From positions 42,379-66,650 of the forward strand of contig PUHO01000006.1 in the NCBI GenBank assembly GCA_002995645.1: DNA of 24,272 nucleotides, given 5' to 3'. A model generated the notes under the pieces. The model saw only the letters and a program-made list of their open reading frames with translations, did no database searches and was not told the DNA's origin. Of this stretch, positions 1-8,908 are shown piece by piece (position 1 is the first letter of the stretch; each line of letters starts with the position of its first letter). This DNA comes from SAR324 cluster bacterium (GTDB lineage Bacteria; SAR324; XYD2-FULL-50-16; HCM1). Made by a program: the position numbers and the translations under genes.

Positions 1-1507
1 ATGAAAAATTAGAAATCGGCGGGTGAAAATAATAACTTAATATCTAAACATATAAGCAAGTTACAAAATTAATTAATGCTTTGCTCTATGCAAATGTTTT
101 CTTGTCTGTTGTATTTAGTCGGGGCGTTCCTTTTTTTCGTTGTAAATAAGTTATGAAAAATTGTAATTAGAAGCGGGCGGAGGAGTAAGTACAGAACAAA
201 CAAACTATTTATAGCCTGCATACTTCTTTGTTGCAAATAGTAAGATAGGCTATGAAAAAGTGGAAACCAGCGGGCGAAGATAATAACTTAATATCTAAAT
301 ATCCTAAACAAGTTGCAAGGCTAACTTTTCCCCTATACAAATCTTTTTTTGCTTGTTGTATTTAGTGGGGGCGTTCCTTTTTTTCGTTGCAAGATAGGCT
401 ATGAAAACTTATAGGCAAACGGGTGAAAATAATAACTTAATATCCTAAACATATAAGCAAGTAGCAAGGTTAACTTTTCCCCTATGCAAATCTTTTTTGC
501 TTGTTGTATTTAGTGGGGGCTTCCTTTTTTTTCGTTGCAAATAAGTTATCTTACAAATTTACAACTTAACATATAAGCAAGATAGGCTATGAAAAAGTGG
601 AAGCGAGGGGGCGGAGTAAGCACAGAACAGACAAACTATTTATAGTTTCTTCATTAGTCGTGCTTTAAGCGTGTTTTTTATTGAATTGTTACCTGCCTTC
701 TCAATATGGTAAGTAAGTTAACTTTTCCCCTATGCAAATGTTTTCTTGCCTGTTGTATTTAGTCGAGGCTTTCCTTTTCTTTATTACAAGATAGGTTATG
801 AAAAATTATAGGCAAACGGGCGAAAATAATAACTTAATATCTAAACATATAAGCAAGTTGCAAGGTTAACTAATGCTTTGCTCTATACATCTTGCCTGTT
901 GTATTTAGTGGGGGTATTCCTTTCTCGCAAGTAAATTATCTTACAAAATTCGCAACTTATTATATGCAAGATAGGCTATGAAATCTTATAGGCGATCGGG
1001 CAAAAATAATAACTTAATATCCTAAACATATAAGCAAGTTACAAGGTTAATTAATGCTTACTCTATGCAAATGTTTTCTTGCCTGTTGCATTTAGTGGGA
1101 GGGCGTTCCTTTTCTTTCTCGCAAGTAAATCATCTTATCAAATTAGTAACTTACTATATGCAAGATAGGCTATGAAAACTTATAGGCAAACGGGTGAAAA
1201 TAATAACTTAATATCCTAAATATATAAGCAAGCTACAAAGTTAACTAATGCTTTGCTCTATGCATCTTGCCTGTTGTATTTAGTGGGGCGTTCCTTTTCT
1301 TTCTCGCAAGTAAATTATCTTACAAAATTCGCAACTTATTATATGCAAGATAGGTTATGAAAAATTAGAAACCGGCGGGCAAAAATAATAACTTAATATC
1401 TAAACATATAAGTAAGATAGGCTATGAAAAATTGGAAGCGAGGGGGCGGAGTAAGCACAGAACAGACAAACTATTTATAACCTGCCTGTTTCTTCACTAG
1501 TCGTGCT
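1..1507. repeat. Degenerate tandem repeat region without genes
   Basis: No credible reading frame was found on either strand; the region is made of diverged repeats. Module A carries the core AATAACTTAA, which starts at 31, 282, 431, 828, 1008, 1202 and 1387. It is preceded by a segment resembling GATAGGCTATGAAAA and followed by a segment around GTATTTAGTGGGGGCGTTCC, seen seven times. In the right half the spacing is about 180-194 bp. Module B (about 165-240, 590-690 and 1425-1520) carries GGGCGGAGTAAGCACAG and CAAACTATTTATA. The third B copy runs straight into the stop codon and last codons of the secretin gene. The copy at 657-680 repeats that same gene end, so part of the array derives from the secretin 3' end. 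I see no clear terminator, tRNA or promoter. The left edge is cut, so the array may continue. Confidence 0.85.
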
Positions 1508-4372
1508 TTAAACGTGTTTTTTTGTTGTATGTCTAACTACATGATGCCTTGCGACTACATGTCTTTTCTTCGTTGTTTTCTTCTTAGGCACAACATGTCT
1601 TCTTGTTACTGTGTGTCTGGTCGCTACGTGGTGCTTTGTAACTACATGTCTTTTCTTCGTTGTTTTCTTCTTAGGCACAACATGTCTTCTTGTTATTGTA
1701 TGTCTGGTCGCTACATGATGCCTTGTAACTACATGTCTTTTCTTCGTTGTTTTCTTCTTAGGTACAACATGTCTTCTTGTTGCTGTATGTCTAGTTGCTA
1801 CATGATGCCTTGCAACTACATGCCTTTTCTTCGTTGTCTTCTTTTTAGGCACAACATGTCTTCTTCTTACTGTGTGTCTGGTTGCTACATGATGCCTTGC
1901 AACTACATGCCTTTTCTTCGTTGTCTTCTTCTTAGGCACAACATGTCTTTTACTTACTGTATGTCTAGTTGCTACGTGATGCTTCGCAACTACATGCCTT
2001 TTCTTTGTTGTCTTCTTTTTAGGCACAACATGTCTTTTACTTACTGTATGCTTAGCTATCACATGTTTTGTTGTATGCTTAGGAACTACGCGCTTTTTAG
2101 CCGCTACATAGTGTTTTCTTGTCGTACGTTTAGAAGTTGCCCGATGACTAGTAGAAGAGGTTTTCTTCCCTTTCACTGCATTAGAGTTCTTCGTTTGCCC
2201 TTTTATTTCCTGTTTTTTCGTGGAACTTGATTTTACTTTACTGCCGGACGCTGAAGTTTTTGAACCGGAAAGCGTATGATGCTCTTTCTTATAAGGACTC
2301 TCCTCTTCACTTGTTTCTGCTTTGCCATTTTTTAACTTAACTAACTTCGTAGTTTTTTCAGGCAAGTCAAATTCATGAGTAACGTCAATACGGAAATGAT
2401 CTTCTTGTGCACTTTGATAGTGGTTAACCGCTTTGACGCGTACTTTTCTCATATCGCCAGCACTTTTAACAATAGTTGGCGTAATGAATAAAAGTAAATT
2501 TGTTTTTTTAACTCGATTTGAAGTATCTCTAAAAAACCAACCAAGGAACGGAATATCGCCAAGACAAGGCACTCTTGTTTCCACTTGTTCTACGTCGTCG
2601 TTAATAAGTCCGCCAAGTGCTAAGGTTTGCCCTTCTTTCACTTCTACTTGCGTTCGTAAAGAACGATTTAACGTAGTAATCGCATTTTGGCTGCTCGCCG
2701 TGGTATCTTGAATTAAGTTGCTTGAAGTTTCATCTATTTTCAATAAAATATCGTTTTCATTAACTTGCGGCGTTACTTTAAGGGAAATACCAACTTCTTT
2801 ATATTTGATTGTCTGAGTAATATTACCGTTTATATCTGTCTTACTAGATCCAAGCGTTGGGATAATCTCACCGACTTTAATAAGCGCTTCTTGCTTATTT
2901 AACGTCATAATTTGGGGATTAGATAAAATATTAACAGCTGAATCTTTTTGCACTGCTTTAATGAAAGCGTTAAACGTACTAAATTGTTTATCACCAAAAC
3001 TAATAGGACCGCCAATAATACCAACAATCGCACCGGTTGCCGAAGTTGCCGGGAAAGCTTTAGGACCGCCTGTTGCACCGGCGCCACCTACGGTAATCGC
3101 GGCACCGCCATCTTCACCGTCACCAACAACGCCCCCAGCTTGCCAATCTATCCCTAGATCAAGGCTTTTGTCTAATCTCACTTCCATAATCAAAGCTTCA
3201 AGATATACTTGCACTCTTTGAATATCAATGCGATTAATTAAAGTTTCAATTTCCTCAAACTCAGAAGTATCAGCATAAATCACTAATGAATTAGATCCTT
3301 TATCTGGCACTACCGTTGCTTGGATTAAAGTATTACCTCTTACGTTGTTCGTTTTTTTTGTTAAATTAACAGCAGTAAGCACTCGTGTTAAGGTACGGCT
3401 TGCATCTTCCGCTTCTAGATTATGTAAGCGAAACACGCGAATATTACCGGTTGATTTTTCAGCCGGCACGTCTAATCTAGCAACTAATTTTCTTAATTTT
3501 GCTAAGATAACCGGACTACCAACAAGAATTAAACTATTAGTTCTATCGTCATTATAAACGGCAATTTTTTGATTCACAGGAAGCGCAATTGTGTTAACTC
3601 TAAACACACTTTGCAAAATTTGCGCTATTTTCAAAGCACTTCCATGTTTTAACGGATATACTTCTATATGTACTTTAAGGAAAGGATGCCCTTGCATTTG
3701 GATCAACTTAATCAGTTTCACCAACCTTTCTACGTTTGTTCCCGTATCTTTAATTAACAACATATTGGCTGTTGGAACGGCAAGGATCGTACCGTTACGA
3801 GAAATTAAAGGAGATAAATTAGAACGAAGGAGTTGCGCGTCTAGTTTATTAACAGGAACGGCGCGAATAATCATAGATCCCGGTTGTACCGGTCCTTGCC
3901 CGTGAATAACGTCAGCACCGGAAAACTTTAGATCTTGTCTTTTTACAATACGACTTACCGTTGCGTCGTCAATCACGCCTAAACCGTTTAAACTGAGTAA
4001 GGCGTCAAGTATTTTTAAAGCTTCGTGACTTGTGTAATCACGTGTGGATTCAACTGTGATTTTTTTATTACTAAGATCACTTTCATTATATACGTACGTT
4101 TTATGTGATAAACGACTCATTAAAGAAATCACGTTTTTAACGGGCGCATCTTTTAATTCAATACGGAAAGTCTGTTTTTTATGTACGGTATGCTTTTTGC
4201 TTTTATTTGTTGCAGAAACAGACGATTTAAGGGGTTTCGCTGTTGGCGTTTTCTTTTTCTTTGACGTTGTTTGCGCTGCTAGGCTTGTACTAAAAGTATA
4301 AGCAACTAATAAAACAACAACGAGTAATTGTTTTTTTCCCATTTTAAATAAACAACTTTTTTTCAATGACAT
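1508..4372 (-). CDS. GspD/PilQ-type outer-membrane secretin with long basic repeat tail
   Basis: This is an outer-membrane secretin, the multimeric channel of type II secretion or type IV pilus systems. The N-terminus has a signal sequence: a hydrophobic stretch at about residues 15-32 after MGKKQ, followed by a Lys-rich linker. The N0-like domain lies at about 68-150. Repeated N1-N3 ring modules follow at about 168-225, 235-305 and 311-388. The secretin barrel domain spans about 388-636, with a Gly-rich segment at 412-460, SNPQIMTLNKQEA at 484-496, and the signature VPCLGDIPFLGWFF followed by LLLFITPTIV. Unusually, about 300 more residues follow, very rich in Lys, Arg, His, Ser and Thr, ending in six 29-residue repeats. 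Ordinary GspD proteins are about 650-750 residues, so the excess is this tail. The gene is last in a leftward operon, 21 bp after larB. Met11 (ATG at 4342) is an equally good start. No other secretion gene is in view, so I give no D or Q symbol. Confidence 0.88.
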   Translation of the reverse strand: MSLKKSCLFKMGKKQLLVVVLLVAYTFSTSLAAQTTSKKKKTPTAKPLKSSVSATNKSKKHTVHKKQTFRIELKDAPVKNVISLMSRLSHKTYVYNESDLSNKKITVESTRDYTSHEALKILDALLSLNGLGVIDDATVSRIVKRQDLKFSGADVIHGQGPVQPGSMIIRAVPVNKLDAQLLRSNLSPLISRNGTILAVPTANMLLIKDTGTNVERLVKLIKLIQMQGHPFLKVHIEVYPLKHGSALKIAQILQSVFRVNTIALPVNQKIAVYNDDRTNSLILVGSPVILAKLRKLVARLDVPAEKSTGNIRVFRLHNLEAEDASRTLTRVLTAVNLTKKTNNVRGNTLIQATVVPDKGSNSLVIYADTSEFEEIETLINRIDIQRVQVYLEALIMEVRLDKSLDLGIDWQAGGVVGDGEDGGAAITVGGAGATGGPKAFPATSATGAIVGIIGGPISFGDKQFSTFNAFIKAVQKDSAVNILSNPQIMTLNKQEALIKVGEIIPTLGSSKTDINGNITQTIKYKEVGISLKVTPQVNENDILLKIDETSSNLIQDTTASSQNAITTLNRSLRTQVEVKEGQTLALGGLINDDVEQVETRVPCLGDIPFLGWFFRDTSNRVKKTNLLLFITPTIVKSAGDMRKVRVKAVNHYQSAQEDHFRIDVTHEFDLPEKTTKLVKLKNGKAETSEEESPYKKEHHTLSGSKTSASGSKVKSSSTKKQEIKGQTKNSNAVKGKKTSSTSHRATSKRTTRKHYVAAKKRVVPKHTTKHVIAKHTVSKRHVVPKKKTTKKRHVVAKHHVATRHTVSKRHVVPKKKTTKKRHVVARHHVATRHTVRRRHVVPKKKTTKKRHVVARHHVATRHTATRRHVVPKKKTTKKRHVVTRHHVATRHTITRRHVVPKKKTTKKRHVVTKHHVATRHTVTRRHVVPKKKTTKKRHVVARHHVVRHTTKKHV
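1511..2035 (-). repeat. Six in-frame 87-bp repeats in the secretin C-terminus
   Basis: The last 175 residues (780-954) consist of six copies of a 29-residue unit, each starting RHVVPKKKTTKKRHVV and continuing with a HHVATRHTV-like segment. The last copy diverges into the C-terminus HHVVRHTTKKHV. On the plus strand the units are marked by AGG(C/T)ACAACATGTCTT, once every 87 bp. Units differ by single substitutions (for example AK, AR, TR or TK before HHV) and keep the reading frame. The tail is strongly positive and His-rich. Possible roles are binding of cell-wall or lipopolysaccharide anions, nucleic acid or metal; the sequence does not decide among these. Confidence 0.95.
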
Positions 4373-4393
4373 AAAATAATAACTTACTAAAAA

Positions 4394-5083
4394 TCAGTTA
4401 TATAGACTACTATTGTGATTATGTATACGTAAAGCGGCCATTGCCGCACCAAAACCATTATCTATATTAACTACCGTAATACCGGGAACACATGCATTTA
4501 ATGCAGTGTGTAAAGCCACTTCCCCTTTGCGCGCCGTACCGTATCCCACACTAGTGGGAACAGCAATAATAGGCTGCGAAACCAAGCTTCCTAAAAGAAC
4601 GGGCAAGGTTCCTTCCATACCGGCAACAACAATAAGCGTTTGCACTTTTGTTAATTCCGGAAGAATCGAAGCAACTCTAGCAAGTGAAGCCACGCCAACA
4701 TCTAAATATTCTTTTACTTCTATTCCAAAGTATTGTGCCGTAATAATAGCTTCTCTTGCAATAGGAATATCAGACGTGCCGGCAGTTATTACCGCTAAAG
4801 TCCCTTTTTTTTCTCTTTTCTTTTTCGTTGCGCACCATGCTATATTAGCACTCTCATCAAATTGTAGCAAGGAAAGCTTGTCTTGTAAATATATTGCTTT
4901 GTTTTTTGATATTTTTGTAATCAAAACCGAATCTTGCCTAGACAAAATCGCTTCTGTTATGGCTAAAATCTGTTCTTTTGTTTTACCGGCACCAAAAATA
5001 ACTTCTTCTTGTTGTATTCTTTGCATTCGTAAAACGTCTAGTTTTGCAAAGCCTAGATCAACGTAATCTTGTTTATTATCCAT
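4394..5083 (-). CDS. larB: LarB, pyridinium-3,5-biscarboxylic acid mononucleotide synthase
   Basis: LarB carboxylates and hydrolyses nicotinate adenine dinucleotide in the first step of nickel-pincer nucleotide cofactor synthesis, used by lactate racemase and related enzymes. The sequence has the family start LGFAKLDVLRM, the conserved EVIFGAGKTKEQIL, and a PurE-like C-terminal core: LAVITAGTSDIPIAREA, then VVAGMEGTLPVLLG, then VGYGTARKGEVALHTALN. It ends at NIDNGFGAAMAA. Its 229 residues are slightly short of the usual 240-260. The gene starts 4 bp after the M23 peptidase stop and is followed by the secretin, so it looks co-transcribed with envelope genes that have no evident link to it. The later pathway genes larC and larE are not in the window. 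Family assignment is firm; the physiological substrate of the pathway here is unknown. Confidence 0.9.
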   Translation of the reverse strand: MDNKQDYVDLGFAKLDVLRMQRIQQEEVIFGAGKTKEQILAITEAILSRQDSVLITKISKNKAIYLQDKLSLLQFDESANIAWCATKKKREKKGTLAVITAGTSDIPIAREAIITAQYFGIEVKEYLDVGVASLARVASILPELTKVQTLIVVAGMEGTLPVLLGSLVSQPIIAVPTSVGYGTARKGEVALHTALNACVPGITVVNIDNGFGAAMAALRIHNHNSSLYN

Positions 5084-5087
5084 TATA

Positions 5088-5789
5088 CTAATGAGCTACC
5101 CGACTCGGCAAGTAAAGAAAAGGGTCGTGCGGTACGTTGTCAATACGCACTTCAAAATGTAGATGCACGCCGGTGGCAATGCCTGTTTTACCCATATACG
5201 ATATAACTTGTCCTTGTTTTACTCTTTGTCCTTTATGTACGTATATTTTTTCATTATGTCCATATAAAGTTTTTATACGTTTTGTATGCTGAATAATAAT
5301 AGCACGTCCATAACCGCCACGGTTGCCGGCAAAAACAACAACGCCGTCGGCTGCCGCTTTAATTTCTCTTCCTTTATTTGAACTAAAATCAACGCCCGTA
5401 TGCATGTGACCCCACCTTTTCCCAAATGGCGAAGTAACCCTTCCTTCTACTGGAAAAATAAAATTTGCTTTATTTTTTAAACTTTTATGTTCTTGTTTTG
5501 TTATTTTTTTTCTTTTTACTTTATTTTGTTTTAAAATAATAATTTCTAGCCCTACAAAAATATCTTGTGGATCATATATCGCGTTTTCTCTTTGTATATC
5601 CTCCATGGCAACGCCATATCTCTTTGCGATTTTTGCTAGTGTATCTCCTTTTTGAATAACATAACTTATCTGATACCTATTTCCTTGCTGTTTTTGAACA
5701 ACAGTGCCGCTTGCCGCTTGCAAAGAAACACAACTATTTAAAACAAACGCTACCACTAGTATAAGAAAAAAACTATTACGTCGCTTCAT
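5088..5789 (-). CDS. LysM/M23 peptidoglycan endopeptidase, probable lipoprotein (NlpD/EnvC type)
   Basis: This is an exported cell-wall hydrolase or hydrolase activator. A signal peptide at residues 1-19 ends in LNSC, a plausible lipobox with Cys20 as the lipidated residue. One LysM peptidoglycan-binding domain lies at about 42-87 (YVIQKGDTLAKIAKRYGV). A Lys-rich linker leads to an M23 (LytM) domain at about 110-228. The zinc-site residues are present: H130 and D134 in HTGVD, and H209-L-H211 in HLHFE, with H178 in LYGHN. The site therefore looks intact, unlike in the E. coli NlpD and EnvC activators, which have lost theirs. It heads the leftward operon with larB and the secretin, and may open the wall for secretin assembly (inference). 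A promoter lies just upstream at 5824-5852. Confidence 0.9.
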   Translation of the reverse strand: MKRRNSFFLILVVAFVLNSCVSLQAASGTVVQKQQGNRYQISYVIQKGDTLAKIAKRYGVAMEDIQRENAIYDPQDIFVGLEIIILKQNKVKRKKITKQEHKSLKNKANFIFPVEGRVTSPFGKRWGHMHTGVDFSSNKGREIKAAADGVVVFAGNRGGYGRAIIIQHTKRIKTLYGHNEKIYVHKGQRVKQGQVISYMGKTGIATGVHLHFEVRIDNVPHDPFLYLPSRVAH

Positions 5790-5823
5790 TATTTTTACCT
5801 ATTTTACTGTTATTATCTTAAAA

Positions 5824-5852
5824 ACTATACTTTACTTACCTAAGCTTTACAA
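5824..5852 (-). promoter_or_regulatory. Sigma-70-type promoter for the M23-larB-secretin operon
   Basis: On the minus strand a -35 box TTGTAA (5847-5852) is followed by 17 bp and a -10 box TATAGT (5824-5829). The start codon of the M23 gene is about 35 bp downstream of the -10 box. The -35 box overlaps that of the divergent promoter almost completely. Confidence 0.5.
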
Positions 5853-5874
5853 AATAAACCTTTCACCTTATAAT
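5846..5874 (+). promoter_or_regulatory. Sigma-70-type promoter for the 998-residue gene
   Basis: TTTACA (5846-5851), a 17-bp spacer, then a perfect TATAAT (5869-5874). The start codon at 5909 is 35 bp downstream. A short imperfect inverted repeat, AGCTTTAC (5843-5850) and GTAAGCTT (5875-5882), brackets the promoter and could be an operator. Confidence 0.6.
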
Positions 5875-5908
5875 GTAAGCTTTAATCTATCATTCTATTT
5901 GGTTACTA

Positions 5909-8905
5909 ATGAAATCCGCCCACTTAATGTTGCAATTTTTCACCTTGCAAAACGCTAATGATATTTTTACCAATTTACGATCTGATTTAAATCAATTTAA
6001 CATTTTTGCAACGTATGAGCAATACAAACTTCCTGCAAACGTACTTCAAAACCATCTTGTAACTTCTAATAATCCACAAACTAGCCTTGGCGGGCTACGA
6101 GATATTAGCCTTAAGCTTTTTGTTAAAAAAGTTCCTGTGTTGTTACTTTCTAACGTGCAAAGTAAAAACGACGCTTTAACCATACCTTTGCTATTTCCGC
6201 GTATGATTAAACAGGAATTACCTATTTTAGTATACGGTTGCAATTCTATTCAAAAAGATCTTTTACAAACTAAAGTTAATCTTACTTTTAAAAAAATACC
6301 TGATCAAATTCTTTCACATAAAGAAACCCGGCTATATCTAGAAACAAGAAGTACAAGACAACGATCTTTCAAAGAACTTTGTATTCCTTTAACGCAAATC
6401 CTTGGTTTACCTAAAGCTATTCAAAATTTCCTTAAACTTGTTATTGGAAATCAAGAATTCAAACCGATTCCAGAGATTATATTAAACTTAATTTTATTAT
6501 CTGATTTTCAATCAAGATACGCGGCATTGCTCTTTTCTTTTGAACATGCTTTGCTTCAATCAAAGCAACCGGTATCGGTTCTTTTATCTTCGTATCTCTT
6601 GATTATTAACGATTTACCTTTTCCTGTTTTTAAATCGTTTATACTTAAAACAATACAAGAATACTTGCACCAACTGCCAAAAACGTCAAAAATACTTAAC
6701 GAGTTAAAAAACACACATAATCACAACGATTTATTGATTTTATTTATCCAAGCAATTTGGCGTACTCCTGAAGACGAAAGGGATATAGATCAAAAAGAAA
6801 AATTGCTCGTTTGGCAAATTCTCTCTAGTGGGATTATTTTACATCGTAGTCAAAAAGATTGCGACTATTGGCAAGAAGCGCTGTTTATGGATCAAATTGA
6901 AAGCGGTACGCCGCCATACCAAGAGTTTTTAGCGCACTTAGTTAAATACGCGCAAGAAAAGACTTTATCAGAAGAACTATCTACTGATGAATTATTGCAA
7001 AATCACTTACAAAAAAGCCTGCATTACTATACTAGTTTTTTTCAACCTTATATTGCCGACGACGTTAATGCAAACGTAGATCAACTATTAATTCAGCAGC
7101 ATTTCCTTTCTCTTTTATTTTCAAGTAAAACAACAGATAACAGTAAAAAGCTTCCTTTAAATATGGATAGTATACAAAACAGGGAGCTACACTATCCGCC
7201 TAACGTATTGGTGCGAACCTATGCCCATACTGTGAAGCACATAATTCAAAATAAAGTGAAAAATTTTATTGGCGAAGGACTAGGTAAGCAACCGGAACTA
7301 TATCAAGATAAATACTTTCCTTTGTTATACGATTCAGTTATAGCTAGCTCCGGCTTTCCTCTTTCACAAAATACGTTTGCTCTTTGGCTTAGAAATTTTC
7401 GTATTTTACATAATCTTGAATCCAAAGGCTACGTTCCAACAACCGACGTAGATGAAAAATATTTTATGTCTCTTGAGACCTTAACAGCAAACAAAGATTT
7501 TTTCCCTAGAGATTATAAATCATCTGATTTTTTTGATGAATTCGATTCTATAAAGCAAGAAAAAGACAATCTTTTCAATAAATTAACTATACTTGCAAAG
7601 AGAAATTCCCTTAATCCGACGTTTGCTTTATTTGCTTCTTTATTAAAGAAATCAGAAGCAACGTTATGGACTGCACTTGCCACTAAAAAATTACCGCCAA
7701 ATAGCTTGCAAAAACTCTGGTTTCAATTAGTCAAGAAAGCGGCTATTCATTCTAAATTATGTAATCTTACCAATGCCGATTATATTGTACTAAAGCTCCC
7801 TAAGTCATTCAAAAACCTTTTATATCTTGGGAATAGCATTAAATTAAAAATTGAAAAACAACCGATACAAATTTATTTTATTGCTAGTAACACAAACACC
7901 ACTAGCAAGCTCGATTCCCTTTCTGTTACCTATCTACGGTTCTTATATGCTTTCTTGAAAAAAGCGGAGTACGCCGGGATTGCCCAATTTATTAAAATAT
8001 TAGATAAAATTTTACCTATATTATATCCTTACTTTTATTTTTTATCTTTACAAACGATTGATCTTTTATTATATAATTTATACGAACAAAATGCTATTTT
8101 ACAACGTCCTAAGATAAAAGAGCTTAAAAATAAAATCCCAGACTCAAAGAAATTGTTTATAGGCAATATGGCTTCTATTAAAGTCAATACCTTATTACAA
8201 GCTAATTATATACGAATCCCAAGTAAAGAAATTCCTTCTATTTCCATTGGCAGCTTTGTTCAATCAGCTCGTAATTACTATAGCGTTATAACAGAATTAG
8301 AAACCATCTATAACAATACTAATTTTTTATTAAATTTCGTTAATTTTTCCACACCGGAACCTTTTAAGCGCGACAATGCTTGGCAAAAATTAGTAAACAA
8401 TTTAAATGTATTTGCTTCTATTTTAAATAAATCAGTTGATTCAATGCAACAAAGTGAAATACAAGCCCTTCACGAAGCGGCAACAAGTTCGCATGAGTTA
8501 ATAGTTAAATTAAAACCAACAAATAACCCGCAAGCAAACGTACTTGGTTTTTTATTGTTTTTATGGCAAAAAAAATTCCCTAATAAAACAAGGAAATTTG
8601 ATATATATTCTGATTTTTTAATGGCAGGAGAAACGGGAAGAGAAAATAATTTACTTATTCAACTACGTGATATCCAGACTTTGTTTTCTAATTTATCAGA
8701 AAAACAATGTATTATTATCTTACCTGAAATACACAAAAGGTTTCATTTTGATTATGTTATAGAAATTGGGCGACTACTTTCAACATATAAAACAAACTGT
8801 TTATTTTATCTTAACACCTCTAATTTCACAAACGATCAGCTCCTTGAAGTAAGTGCTTATTTTCACCCTCATAGTTTTTTTCAAGCTGATGATTTGAAAA
8901 CGTAA
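5909..8905 (+). CDS. Large protein of unknown function (998 residues)
   Basis: I do not recognise this protein. It is a single uninterrupted frame of 998 codons. There is no signal peptide and no clear membrane segment, so it is probably cytoplasmic. It is rich in Leu, Ile, Lys, Asn and Phe and looks mostly helical, with many amphipathic stretches of the kind seen in scaffold or helical-repeat proteins. No P-loop, HD, nuclease, protease or zinc motif is evident. Two parts look alpha/beta: about residues 75-110 (VPVLLLSNVQSKND, then ELPILVYGC) and the last 70 residues (KQCIIILPEIHKRF, then TNCLFYLN). It stands alone on the plus strand behind its own promoter and ends 3 bp from the convergent metF stop. 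The start at 5909 has no strong Shine-Dalgarno, so a start slightly downstream is possible. Codon use looks like that of its neighbours, so there is no sign of recent transfer. Confidence 0.8.
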   Translation: MKSAHLMLQFFTLQNANDIFTNLRSDLNQFNIFATYEQYKLPANVLQNHLVTSNNPQTSLGGLRDISLKLFVKKVPVLLLSNVQSKNDALTIPLLFPRMIKQELPILVYGCNSIQKDLLQTKVNLTFKKIPDQILSHKETRLYLETRSTRQRSFKELCIPLTQILGLPKAIQNFLKLVIGNQEFKPIPEIILNLILLSDFQSRYAALLFSFEHALLQSKQPVSVLLSSYLLIINDLPFPVFKSFILKTIQEYLHQLPKTSKILNELKNTHNHNDLLILFIQAIWRTPEDERDIDQKEKLLVWQILSSGIILHRSQKDCDYWQEALFMDQIESGTPPYQEFLAHLVKYAQEKTLSEELSTDELLQNHLQKSLHYYTSFFQPYIADDVNANVDQLLIQQHFLSLLFSSKTTDNSKKLPLNMDSIQNRELHYPPNVLVRTYAHTVKHIIQNKVKNFIGEGLGKQPELYQDKYFPLLYDSVIASSGFPLSQNTFALWLRNFRILHNLESKGYVPTTDVDEKYFMSLETLTANKDFFPRDYKSSDFFDEFDSIKQEKDNLFNKLTILAKRNSLNPTFALFASLLKKSEATLWTALATKKLPPNSLQKLWFQLVKKAAIHSKLCNLTNADYIVLKLPKSFKNLLYLGNSIKLKIEKQPIQIYFIASNTNTTSKLDSLSVTYLRFLYAFLKKAEYAGIAQFIKILDKILPILYPYFYFLSLQTIDLLLYNLYEQNAILQRPKIKELKNKIPDSKKLFIGNMASIKVNTLLQANYIRIPSKEIPSISIGSFVQSARNYYSVITELETIYNNTNFLLNFVNFSTPEPFKRDNAWQKLVNNLNVFASILNKSVDSMQQSEIQALHEAATSSHELIVKLKPTNNPQANVLGFLLFLWQKKFPNKTRKFDIYSDFLMAGETGRENNLLIQLRDIQTLFSNLSEKQCIIILPEIHKRFHFDYVIEIGRLLSTYKTNCLFYLNTSNFTNDQLLEVSAYFHPHSFFQADDLKT

Positions 8906-8908
8906 AGT

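Noticed and set aside
1..1500. CRISPR array
   Set aside because: Units are about 150-250 bp, irregular and diverged, without short identical repeats separated by unique spacers, and no cas gene is near.
1514..2230. Plus-strand 238-codon frame rich in Cys, Met and Tyr with repeats
   Set aside because: It is the antisense of the secretin tail. The 87-bp unit is a multiple of three, so an accidental open frame is repeated along with it. The secretin frame continues from a recognisable domain; this one does not resemble any protein.
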